From NCBI GenBank assembly GCA_023052935.1, contig CM041298.1, positions 115,303,977-115,367,976 on the forward strand: a DNA stretch of 64,000 nucleotides, given 5' to 3'. Made by a program: the position numbers and the translations under genes. The notes under the pieces were generated by a model, which was given only the letters and a program-made list of their open reading frames with translations, was not told the DNA's origin and searched no databases. Below are positions 54,940 to 64,000 of this stretch, piece after piece (the first letter of the stretch is position 1; the number at the start of each line of letters is the position of its first letter). Origin of the DNA: Piezodorus guildinii. Taxonomy: Eukaryota; Arthropoda; Insecta; Hemiptera; Pentatomidae.

Positions 54940-55535
54940 CGTTAACTTTCACGCCAGTGTGTATAAGATATTTTTTTTTTCTAAAATCTATAGAATTCCA
55001 ACGGTATATAATACATTTATATTACTCATCTTTAATTCGAAAACAAAAATTGCATTAAAAAAATATTTTTGGAGTTATCTCCTTTAATTGTATATCGAAT
55101 TAGTTAAACTTATATATTTACCTGTTTTTTATCAATGGTTAATTTTTTGTAATGTACAAAATTGAAAGTACTTTAGAAGAAGAAAATTTTAAAAATCGCC
55201 ATTTAAGCCCTGTCAGACTATTACAATCAGAATAAAACATACATGACATTAAATCCCATTCAATTTTACATTAATATAAGAAGTTTAATCAAAATCGTGT
55301 AAGCCGTTTTTGAGAAAATCGTAAAAACGTGCAAAATGCATGGTGTAAAGTGGCACTTCAACAATTCGGGCGCATAGTTGTCTTAAATATGAAATTTTAG
55401 TTTTATAAGAATTTTCTTTTTCGTTGACTTACTATACACACGGAAAGACACATGCCTTTTAGTGTGACTTGGTCATTTGAACCCGATCGCAATAATTTTC
55501 CTTACTATATATTCCATATATAAGTAAGTGAAAGT
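54940..55535 (+). repeat. Family A copy, start missing
   Basis: Continues the family from TTTTCATCACTCTCCGTTAA (beginning inside the target duplication) through TTGCATTAAAAAAATATTTT and GCCATTTAAGCCCTGTCAGA to ACTATATATTCCATATATAA GTAAGTGAAAGTAAAAA. Confidence 0.75.
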
Positions 55536-56160
55536 AAAAACAGTTTATAGAAAAAACAAAATAATGGGTCAAACTGAATAGAGTGGAAGCAAACAATTAG
55601 TGTGAGAGAGATGGAAAGAGCACAAAGCAAGGAAAGATAAACATGCCTCTCATGTTATCATACATTATGTATATCTTAATTTTCCACTTTCCTCCTGAAA
55701 TTTTTCTCAAAAACTGGAAGCCCGGTAGCGGGATAGAATAATGGCGAGGCCTAACACAAAGATAAACCCGCCGCGGTAATAACGGTTTTATTTAAATAAG
55801 AGGTGAATAAGGACCTTGGAGATAATATGAACCCAGGATGGAGAACCTCATTAATAGCTGAGGGCTAGAGAGGGGAGGGATATTAAGGGCTAAAGGATCG
55901 GGGCTTCTTTTGTCGGGGGTAGATCGTCCTTTAGTCCTGGGTTCGAATCCCGTAGAGCTATGGTCAATTTAATCCTCGGAATGCGTGGGGAAGAAGGCAT
56001 TATCCTAATTTCATTATTATTTATCCTACGAAGGACAAGACAAATAATTCAAATATAGCGTTTGAAGCAAATATGAATTATCTATTTTCCGGTGATGTCA
56101 TGCACTATATATCAGTGTTGGGCATTATTCGAATAAATTTGACTTTCACTTACTTTTTTT
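55536..56160. other. Unassigned interval with a tRNA-like SINE head
   Basis: CCTGGGTTCGAATCCCGTAG at about 55937-55956 is a clear pol III box B / T-arm. The preceding text (GTCGGGGGTAGATCGTCC) does not fold as a tRNA by eye, so a third SINE-like head is more likely than a gene. The rest is unrecognised. Confidence 0.4.
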
Positions 56161-56290
56161 TTTTTTAGACCCCTACCTCGCCTTGAAGGCTATACGGGGG
56201 GGTTCTCTCGGGCCAGGAGGTGAGGGCGGGGGACATATGCCGAGATAAAATCCCCCAGCACGAGAGTCGAACTCGTAATTATTTGGTTTT
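56161..56290 (-). mobile_element. Possible tRNA-derived SINE fragment
   Basis: The complement has GAGTTCGACTCTCGTGCTGG (box-B-like), then GGGGATTTTATCTCGGCATA and CACCTCCTGGCCCGAGAGAA, ending with CCTTCAAGGCGAGG. It is GC-rich and flanked by a T run (56154-56165). Seen once here, so family status is unproven. Confidence 0.35.
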
Positions 56291-56309
56291 AACTTTTTCG
56301 GTTATCTGT

Positions 56310-56640
56310 TGATAGGCAACGCGTGGCATTATACGCCTATATTACTGTTCTTATATTAAAAAACAAAATTGGCGCGTTGTGTTTCATTGACAAGCCGCCA
56401 GGTTGCAGCACCGTCACCATGAATTTTCCTTTCCGGGAACCCAAAAAACAGTTAGTATTATCACTCTCCATTAACCTTTAAAAGTCCGTAAATCAGATAA
56501 TATTTTTTCTAAAATCTTTAGCTATCCAACGGTATATTAAACATCTATATTACTACTGTTGTGTTCAAAAGCACAAAAAATTCATAAAAAAATATTTGTT
56601 CAGTTTTCTCCTTTAGTTGTTTATCAAATTCGCTCAAAGT
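56310..56640 (+). repeat. Family A fragment with the private insert
   Basis: CTATATTACTGTTCTTATAT TAAAAAACAAAATTGGCG, then the insert TTCATTGACAAGCCGCCAGG TTGCAGCACC...GGGAACCCAAAAAACAG also found at 20967-21050, then the second ATCCAACGGTATATTAAACA part and TTCTCCTTTAGTTGTTTATC. Cut by the RTE 3' end. Confidence 0.7.
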
Positions 56641-56912
56641 TATATAATCCAGTTGATAGCATCGCGGAGATTCAAATGGGCGTGTAAAGTTGTTGGGCCC
56701 TGTGAGGAACGGATTCCGAGAAAGTTGGTATTCGCTGATCCGACTGGTAGGTGTCCGAAAGATAGGCCGAAGCGTCGATGGGAGGATTGCGTTAAGTCTG
56801 ATCATCTCCGGGGCTTGGGCTTGAACGGTAAACATTGGACGAGTCTATGCAGGCGGAGTTTAGTGGTATCGGCATCGAACCTTCGGGTTCGGTAAGCCTA
56901 TTATTATTATTT
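56641..56912 (+). pseudogene. RTE-like LINE 3' end, strongly 5'-truncated
   Basis: Encodes QLIASRRFKWACKVVGPCEE, RIPRKLVFADPTGRCPKDRP and KRRWEDCVK, then the 3' UTR with the CGAACC TTCG GGTTCG hairpin (56877-56892) and (ATT)n. Same family as 12323-13073. No target duplication is evident. Confidence 0.82.
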
Positions 56913-57245
56913 CACTCGGATTGAAGGACGTTAGGTACACATATTAATATCGAATCATCCAACTGCCCTAATCTTACCAGGCCTTCGTAAGACGCAGCCT
57001 CACTCCCATTGCCTGTCCCAAGGAGCTTAAGATATTGGGAAGCTAATCCCGCCCCGAGGAGAAGGAACCCTGAGGGATCCTGGGCCGGGCAAATGAAGAC
57101 GGATGGTTCTCTCATCCTTCTGTCATTTAGGACCGCCATCCAAAGCCCGTTGCGGCCGGTGCCCCCAGGGCTAGGGAGGAGGAATCTCTCGTGTGTCTCC
57201 TGGGCTTCCATGAGATTATTCTCAGGCCGACCAAGGTATTAAAAT
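56913..57245 (-). other. GC-rich open frame of unknown identity
   Basis: Minus strand open 56912-57211 (99 codons): ETHERFLLPSPGGTGRNGLW, MAVLNDRRMREPSVFICPAQ, GFLLLGAGLASQYLKLLGTG. Many codons end in G or C, in contrast to the surroundings. GGCCTGGTAAGA on the minus strand near 56975-56986 could be a donor, but no acceptor is convincing. The plus strand is also open (57009-57242). Could be a host exon or part of an unrecognised element. Confidence 0.35.
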
Positions 57246-57569
57246 ATTAAAATCTATAAAAAACAATACTCCGTAAATTGCTTGCCCACAGTTAATTTAG
57301 CTAGTAACAAAATGGGCCTATTTTGAAGGGTAGACTGGTGACAGATTTGACAGTCACTATACTAGCGAATCTGTAGGGAACACCGAGAGCGTGCTAAAGA
57401 AGACAGGACCAATTAGCACACTTGAGTGTCTTTCATAGTAAATGTCAGCAAACCCGTGACTCTAGCGCTAGCAGAGGTCTATATTACAATATTGTTCCAA
57501 AGGTAAAGATTTAAGCCGATATTTTTTAACAATTGAGACTCTGAGTTCCAAACCTTTTCCCAAACGGGG
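57246..57569. other. Unassigned interval
   Basis: No gene or family recognised. Confidence 0.3.
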
Positions 57570-58131
57570 GAGGACGGGAGGATTCAAGATGCGTAGTATC
57601 CGAAAACGAATAAAAAAAATCCTTTTGTCCGCCGTCCACGGAATTTCTCCGGAACTACTAGGACCAATTATTTTTAAATTGGCCAAAAAAATTCTAGGGC
57701 ATGCAACGATGATCCTAACACCTAGACATTGATATCAGCTGGTTATTTTTAAAATGGCGGCCAATTAAAAGGGATTTAATTCAATAAATCAGTTATTATT
57801 GAAGATAGAAGAAAAATGTATTAATGTTTTTTTAATAAAAAAAAAAAAAACCGCTTATAACTATATAAATTAGAAAAAGAAAAGAAAAAAAATTGAAAAT
57901 TTCACAAATAAATACGCTCATAACTCAGTTATTTTTGAAGATGGATATAAGTATGTACAGAGTTTTAGAGTCAGTAAAACGCGATAAACAAAAAAGAAAA
58001 ATGAAAAAAATTGAAATTTCACCAGGTAACAAATTTATTAGTGTTTTTTAAACAAAATACCACGATTGCCTATCAACAGCTAAATAAACATTTATAACTT
58101 TTTAAACCATTGTGTAAAAATTTGCAGATTA
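57570..58131 (-). repeat. Family B copy
   Basis: Minus sense: GATGCGTAGTATCCGAAAAC GAATAAAAAA, GGGCATGCAACGATGATCCT, CATTGATATCAGCTGGTTAT, AACTCAGTTATTTTTGAAGA, AAAACGCGATAAAC and TGTGTAAAAATTTGCAG. The fullest minus-sense copy. Confidence 0.62.
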
Positions 58132-58882
58132 TACTTTATTTTATTTGTATATGTTTACTAATTTGTTCATAATAACAATTAATAAATATGTACAGTGATC
58201 TCATTCATACAATATTTACAATAAAAACAAAAGGAAAGTCAAATTACATTAAAATTAAATAAACGTATACAACAAAATATGTAGACAAAATAAATACAAA
58301 TAAATGAAGTTAACAAATAAATAAACAAAACAACTCACATTCATACCTATGTACAACATTTACAACCAGCTAGGGAAGGACAAGCATAGTCCAAAGGATC
58401 CCAGCGCCTCCCTCTAGCGGAAGCCTATAGGGCGCCTCGGCCACAATCACACCGCACATGACAGGAGAACCTGACCAGTGTCAGAACTCTAACATACATA
58501 TTTACAATATATCTCGGGGCCACTGCCGTTTCAACCTTCTAGGTGGGTTGTATGGATGAGTGGAGCTGGATAGGGATCGTGCTAGAGGATTAGGTTCTGG
58601 TAGAATTTGCAAAATTTGGATGGAATCAGGTCTGAAATAAATGGAACATTAAGGTCGTGGTGTAAGGTATAGTTGGAGACATAATAAGGAGCATTTACTA
58701 TTATTCGGAGGACTTTGGATTGAATGCGTTTGACGTTAGAAAGTTTAGCTGTCCCCCACAGTTCAAGTCCGTAGGTCCAGATGGGCTTCAGTATTGTCTG
58801 ATAAATTAATAATTTGTTGTCAACTTAAGTTCAGATTTTCTGTTTAATAGTATGTATAACTGTCCGAATCGTCGATTGAGTT
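58132..58882 (-). pseudogene. Jockey-like LINE 3' end, same subfamily as 3-1967
   Basis: The complement contains the C-terminal text around KLSNVKRIQSKVLRI-like, NYTLHHDLNVPF-like and YNPPRRLKR, followed by the 3' UTR with GTTAGAGTTCTGACACTGGT CAGG and GGCGCCCTATAGGC. The region parallels 1090-1900 in order. 5'-truncated near GATTCGGACAGTTATACATA. No clean ORF remains. Confidence 0.75.
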
Positions 58883-59302
58883 ATGAACTTATTCCGTCTA
58901 GGAAAGTCAATGCTAGATAGCTAGCATCAGCTGTTTGTCAACACTCAGCCAAGCCTCTTACGTATTATATTATTAAGTTATATATGTATATATCTTTTTT
59001 TTTTCTTTTTTTTTTTAAATTGAATATAGAAATTAATACCAGCCATTTTGGATCTAAAAAAAAAACAACAGCAAAAGTCTCTAGCATCAATTTTTTTATT
59101 TTTTATTAAATTAAGTTCTTTTTATTCACTTTTTGGTTAAAAAAAAAAAAAAAACTAAAATTGACTATAATTTTCCTATATTTACAGTTACCATTTTTAT
59201 TTAATTTTTAACTTAATATAATTTTAATATGTTTTAACTTATTATTTGTTGATATTAGTTTCATATGGTTGCCATAGGCATTATTGTGATCTTTATTAAT
59301 TA

Positions 59303-59355
<53 letters not shown>

Positions 59356-60245
59356 TTATATACATATATTTGAATAAATTTGAGAGATAAACAAGAAAAG
59401 GAAAAAAAAAAGAATAAAATGAGAAAAATAATTTAGGGAAAAAAATGTTAAAAGGAAAAAAAGTGTTTATAAAAAAAAAAAATGTTAAAAGAAAAAAAAA
59501 TCTATTTTTATGTATATTGCATGCTAAGATTTTTAAGATGTTAATATATTTATATAAAAAATTGTCCCTTATGGAAAAAAAAAAGTAAGCTGTGTTATTA
59601 GCAACCCAATTAAGTTGGGCAGCACCACTTGTTGAATAAAGTGTATCTCTCTCTCTTTTAAGTCTTGTATGTGGGTTAACAGAAGTAGAAATATATATTT
59701 TCGTTTTTTTGATCAATGTTTCGAGATTCCTTCCCCCACCTTAAATATCTTGTATTTAAAATTATTCCTTTGTTACTAATCCATTTATAATAATATCTTC
59801 ATATAATTTAATTTTATTATTTTTTTTATTCTCAACAGGCAGATAAAAACAAATTGTGTGGTGTTTAAAAACCGTTGGAGAAACTATGCTAATAACAGAT
59901 CCATGATATTGATATACAATCATTATAAATGGATAAGTATCAATTCTTACGCTATTATCCTTCTCGAAGGGATTATTACCGATTTCGGTGATTACAGTAG
60001 CTTAGGATAGATCGGGGATTTCAATTCAAGTTGCATCCCAAATTGAGGTAGGGTCATTACCGATAATTCTCTTCTGCGAAAGGAGAAGGGATAATTTGTC
60101 CGGTTTCACCGGTTGTTAACAATAAATTTATTAATACAGATTACTTGATTCCAAATCAACAGAAATTTCGCTACCCCACGAATTATAACTTTGGCATATA
60201 CCCAAGAAAAATACTTCTCATCCTTTTATTTAAATAAATTATAGA
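58883..60245. other. AT-rich interval with microsatellite, homopolymers and LINE scraps
   Basis: (TA)n at 59302-59325 runs into a T run (59326-59354). An A-rich zone follows, ending ATTAGCAACCCAATTAAGTT GGGCAGCACC, AATAAAGTG and (TC)n (59645-59658), which looks like a LINE 3' end. Next to it TTAAGTCTTGTATGTGGGTT (complement encodes NPHTRLK) is a Jockey scrap. 59880-60180 is less AT-rich but unrecognised. The long minus ORF 59300-59716 is an artefact of these runs. Confidence 0.4.
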
Positions 60246-61640
60246 TGAAAATCTGGTGCGCACAACATACGACTTTCACTTACCTCCGTTGTTAAAATCA
60301 ATTTAATAATTTGGAATATAGTTAAAGCTGAAATATGTAGGTATGTGGAATTATTAGGTTAAAATAATTAATTATATTGTGTTTCGGTAGAAACATGTGT
60401 TTTATTAAAAAATCTGGTGCGGCAACACACGACTTTCACTTACCTCCATTTTTAAAATCAATGAAAGAATTTTCAAAATCAGTTAGAGACAAAAATACGT
60501 GAAACTATTAAAGAATCAATTAAATTGAATTCATATAGAAACATGTGTTTCATTAAAAAATCTATTATATTATTATCTAAAATAGTCAGTTAGTTTTATC
60601 TTCATTTCATCACTCTCTATTAACTTTTAAAAGCTTGTGTATGAGATATTACTGCTTTTAAGTTAAAAAACGAAAAATTGCATTAAAAAAATATTTTTTC
60701 TGTTTTCTCCTTTAGTTGGGTATCGAATTCATTCAATTTATATATTTATCTGTTATTCATCAGTGGTAACAAGATAATATAGTTACTTTTATAGAAACAA
60801 CAAAATTAAATTTACTTTAGAGGGGAAAAATTTAAAATATCGGCACTTAAGCCCTGTCAGACCATTTTAATCCGAATGAAACCAAAATTATATTAAATCC
60901 CATTAAATTTTACATCGATAAAGCGATTTTAATCAAAATTGAGACGTTGATTTCCAAAAGGTACTATATCCATTCTGGGAAATTTTACAGGAAGCGCGAA
61001 AATCTCTCATTACTATATTATTAAACCAGCTAATTTGGGTCTTTTCGCATTAAAATCTAGAATTATTTCTTTACTACATTAATAAAACCATATTAAAGTT
61101 ATGAAATGAAATGTTCTGTTATGATTTAGAATGAAAATAAATGTTTATTGTAATAAGTATCTTAAGAAATTAATAACATTTCTAAATCACGTCATTAAAC
61201 GACACGAGTGTTCATTAAATACAATCAAATTTAAGATTAAGATAAAACTAAATGAGGAGAATATAAATATGTAAAAATATCAATTTCGTAAAAAATGTTT
61301 TTTAGTACATTTTGGAAATCAACGTCTCAATTGTCGGAACCGTTTTCGAGAAAATCGAAAAAAGGAGCAAAATGCATGGTATAAAGTGGCTCTTCTGGTT
61401 GCTCATTTGATGAAAAAGGTTTTGTAACGTCTCGGGCGTATAGTTGTCTTAAATATGAAATTTCAGTTTCATAGGACTTACCGCTTCCGCCCGGGCGTTA
61501 CCACACACACAACACACAGACCTTTTTGCGGGACTTGGTTATTTGGACTCAAGAGACCCTAAAATGTGTATTTCCGTTGAAAATTGGAATTCGAAAATTT
61601 TTACGATCGCAATACTTTCCCTTATATATATAGTATGTGA
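60246..61640 (+). repeat. Family A inside family A, carrying a MITE
   Basis: A first start region (60248-60403: AATCTGGTGCGCACAACATA to TTTTATTAAAAAATCT) is followed at its own AAAAATCT by a second complete start (GGTGCGGCAACACACGAC). The second copy runs to the end at 61640 (TATATATAGTATGTGAAAGT AAAAA), interrupted at 60941-61328. Confidence 0.78.
60941..61328. mobile_element. 388-bp MITE with 25-bp terminal inverted repeats
   Basis: Left end GAGACGTTGATTTCCAAAAG GTACT; the right end is its inverse complement with one mismatch (AGTACATTTTGGAAATCAAC GTCTC). AATT at 60937-60940 and 61329-61332 matches a 4-bp target duplication in the family A sequence ATCAAAATTGTCGGAACC. No ORF. The superfamily cannot be assigned from these ends. 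Confidence 0.82.
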
Positions 61641-62045
61641 AAGTAAAAATGAGGCAAGCTTGGAGCACCTATTAACAAAAAGAGAGCTATATATAACTTG
61701 CGAGAACCACAATGTTTCACATATTTTAGACGCTTGTATTTCCTATTGGTTACTTCCCGCAATTTAAAGTATCTGTGCAGTGCGTTAGTGAGTTTTATTA
61801 CGAGCCAAGGCTTCAAATTTTTTTTTTGTTTTAGGGTGATAAATTTTTTTTAATGACGTTTCGCGGACCCTATGGACATTATCTGCGGACGAGATAATAT
61901 TAAAATAAATTATTTAATGAAACAGTTGTCTCTATCGAAACTCAATGTAATTCTTTAACATTTTATCATCATAACTTTATTTAAATGTTTTTAAATTGAT
62001 TTGGAGGTAAACATTTTATTGAGGTGTGTTGTACAAGATTTTTTT
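61641..62045. other. Unassigned interval
   Basis: AT-rich. TTTCGCGGACCCTATGGACA at 61860-61879 resembles text near hAT-type ends, without a matching terminal repeat. No gene supported. Confidence 0.3.
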
Positions 62046-62530
62046 TTTTTTTTCCTAATGTCCGCTACTAGGAATATCTCCCTCCTCTCGTTATATTCCA
62101 TCAAGGCTTAACTCCGCACAATGTCCGAAATAATTGGATTCAATGCCAGATTCTTTTTATTTTATGATAGCGGGAATAGAAAATCCCAACGCACACACCC
62201 ATGTTTTCCTCAATTACGCCGAACAATACGTAGCCCAGGCAAGGATTAAAGAGAAAGGGTAATTAATAACTTTAATCAGAGAGAAGTAAAACGGGGAGCG
62301 AGGGCGGGTGGGTGGTTAACGAAGCTGACATCAAACGGGCCGTAATTAGAGGCCCTAGGCCGGGAGATGATGGCACATATCTCGAGCAATCATAAGTCAC
62401 TCCGCCCCGCCTTAAAGAGGCTTTGTCTCAGTGCCTCTTAGGTCCCAGTCGTCTTAGCCTTATCCCACTCGAGTGGAAGACTTAAAACGATCGAACACTT
62501 GTCCCAGTTCTTCATCATATATATATATAT
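62046..62530. other. Apparently unique, less AT-rich block
   Basis: 62060-62500 has balanced composition, no match within the window and no long ORF. It includes GGGCCGTAATTAGAGGCCCT and GCCGGGAGATGATGGCACAT. Could be conserved non-coding or untranslated host DNA. Bounded by a T run (62040-62054) and (AT)n (62518-62533). Confidence 0.35.
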
Positions 62531-62725
62531 ATAGTTTTAGCCTTAACATTATTTTTTTTTGCCTTTATAATTTTGTTTGGAATTTATAAATTAAATTAAA
62601 TTAATAATAGTTTTGAAATGTTACGCACACACACATATATATATTGTTGTGTATTGAGGATGCTGAGGGCTCTAAATTTATTATTTAATAATTAATATAT
62701 TAATAAAGTAAATATTAATGAACCA

Positions 62726-63007
62726 TTGTCGGCAAAAGTACAAAGGGCATTTACCCACCCCCTTGGAATCTCCAATAGGCGCCCCCCCCCGCTATACCTC
62801 GAGAAACTTGCTAGACCCCAGCGGCAGCCGACAAGAGTATTAGGTAAAAGTCACACTTATGATAAGATCACAAAGGCTGTTCCGCCAACCGGGGCACTTC
62901 CCATTTCAGCTCCACCCGAGGTGAAGAGGATGAGAGAGAAGATCCGAAAAGGCAGTCTTATTCCAGCCACCAGAGTCAAGTTTCATCCACGAGAAGGGAA
63001 GAATTAG
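62726..63007 (+). other. Unidentified 93-codon basic, proline-rich open frame
   Basis: Open at 62726-63007: GISNRRPPPLYLEKLARPQR, VPPTGALPISAPPEVKRMRE, KIRKGSLIPATRVKFHPREG. Codons are less AT-biased than the flanks. The start codon given is not a clear ATG context, and C-run GCGCCCCCCCCC lies inside. No domain recognised. May be an exon, a gag-like fragment or chance. Confidence 0.3.
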
Positions 63008-63427
63008 AGATCGAAGACAGGTCCGTCGGTGGTCTAAGCTAAGAGCAGCTGGAGGTCTGAGAGCCTGGAAGGGACACCTGAGACAATGTCCACCTCCGCC
63101 AGCCGACTAAGTTTTAAAAGGTAACTTTGTATTGTGATATCGTCTGGCAAGGTTAACTATAAGAAATCCCTCAGTATTCTCAGGCAAAGTTTAAATAAGA
63201 TTGTTCATGTATATGTTAATTTTAAATAATAATGTCATTTATTGAAATTTGTCTAATTTAATCTTACCCTGCATGCCACCTACTGGGATTGGTAAACACG
63301 AAACCTTTGGAAAGGAAATCCAGTGGTTTCTGTAAATATACTTTATATATTGATTAAACGTATCAATTAATCTAGCTTTTGAAGGTACCGCTGCCTTAGA
63401 AAAGCAGCTGGTCAAAAACATAGCATT
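63008..63427. other. Unassigned interval
   Basis: The GC-richer text continues to about 63110 and then becomes AT-rich. Nothing supported. Confidence 0.3.
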
Positions 63428-64000
63428 TTTTTTTAAATTATATTTTATTGAAATTTACAACTGTATACTACAATACATCAAGTAAATATGCTGATAAAAG
63501 ATATGTACATGAAAAAAGTGAAGAGAAACTGCCCATTGGCAGCACTCTAGTAATCAATCTAAACAAGGTCTCGAGGCTATGTTCTCTTCATACGCCTCGG
63601 TGGATTATCAGGGATTGTACAGGAAGCAAGGATTGAAACTAGTGGTTTAGAGTGGGAATGGAGTTTGTCATGGAAGGAATGATATCTGGTACGAGCCAAA
63701 ACGGCTACATAAGGAACTTGAAGGTCTTTATGAATGATTTTGTTCGTGACAAAGTAAGGAGCCTTGAGGATTTTACGAAGGATTTTGGATTGAAAGGATT
63801 GGATACGGGAAGAATTGGATGGTTTAGTAGAGCCCCATAGCTCAACTCCGTAGGTCCAGATAGGCCTTATGATGGTCATGTAAATGAGTCTTTTGTAGTT
63901 AAGTGAAAGGTTATAGCGTCTGTCTAGTAAGTGTTGGAGGAATGTGTTAGGATGGGTTGGGATATCAGCTGTATAAACTGTGTAAAGGATGGGTCCCAGA
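63428..64000 (-). pseudogene. Jockey-like LINE, cut by the window end
   Basis: The complement encodes TIIRPIWTYGVELWGSTKPS, NSSRIQSFQSKILRKILKAP, YFVTNKIIHKDLQVPYVAVL and PDNPPRRMKR (63577-63879). The poly(A) is seen as Ts at 63427-63435. At about 63940 it jumps from the linker region to the palm segment (ADIPTHPNTF, LGPILYTVYTADI), so an internal deletion removes the catalytic motif. It may continue beyond 64000. Confidence 0.83.

Noticed and set aside
55770..55790. rRNA-like GCCGCGGTAATAACGG
   Set aside because: A short match to a conserved ribosomal string only; the flanks do not resemble rRNA.
55937..55956. True tRNA gene
   Set aside because: Only the T-arm/box B is convincing; no acceptor or anticodon stem could be folded by eye.
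59300..59716. 138-codon minus-strand open frame
   Set aside because: It is produced by (TA)n, T and A runs; composition is Phe/Lys/Ile only, with a short Jockey scrap at its start.

Overview
The window looks like repeat-dominated nuclear DNA of an insect. It is strongly AT-rich and has no operons or long intact genes. Nearly everything recognisable is transposable-element debris: Jockey-like, RTE-like and CR1/L2-like LINEs, mariner and piggyBac remnants, tRNA-derived SINEs, Penelope-like pieces and MITEs. The species cannot be named from this. Insect is inferred from the element types, not proven.

Only one stretch is convincing host coding sequence: a 131-bp minus-strand exon at 6813-6943. 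It has a canonical acceptor and donor and encodes leucine-rich-repeat sequence. The rest of that gene is not visible, so much of the window may be its introns or flanks. A 19-bp candidate first coding exon (38904-38922), a GC-rich ORF near 57000, a basic 93-codon ORF (62726-63007) and a TATA/CCAAT/AATAAA block (36731-37045) are weaker leads.

Layout. 1-4.5 kb: 3' end of a Jockey-like LINE, then a mariner carrying a nested Jockey fragment. 4.5-8.4 kb: two SINE families, the LRR exon and another Jockey copy. 8.4-13.6 kb: dispersed family A; one copy is split by piggyBac, SINE and RTE insertions. 14.4-16.1 kb: a 98-bp tandem array abutting a CR1/L2-like LINE fragment. 16.9-20.8 kb: (TA)n and two opposed RTE fragments. 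20.8-30.4 kb: families A and B with Jockey and CR1/L2-like copies. 30.8-38.7 kb: family B, family C, SINEs and RTE remnants. 39.9-45 kb: Jockey, a Penelope-like inverted-repeat element inside family A, and a short LINE with (AACC)n tail. 46.5-50.4 kb: LINE-in-LINE nesting and a second Penelope-like inverted structure. 52.5-54.9 kb: the best-preserved LINE, with a 49-bp identical target duplication. 56-59 kb: RTE tail, family B and Jockey. 60.2-61.6 kb: family A inside family A, carrying a 388-bp MITE. 63.4-64 kb: a Jockey copy cut by the window end.

Three dispersed families are named here for convenience. Family A is about 1 kb, starts with TCTGGTGCGGGCAACACACG, and ends in a roughly 42-bp hairpin before AGTAAAAA. 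Family B contains ATTCGTTATTCGGGTTC and ACGCTGCAAATTATTACACA. Family C starts near GACTAGCA...CGCGAATATT and ends near TATAATATTAGTATAG. No CRISPR array, true tRNA or rRNA gene, prokaryotic operon or complete host gene was found. All family assignments were made by eye, without database searches.
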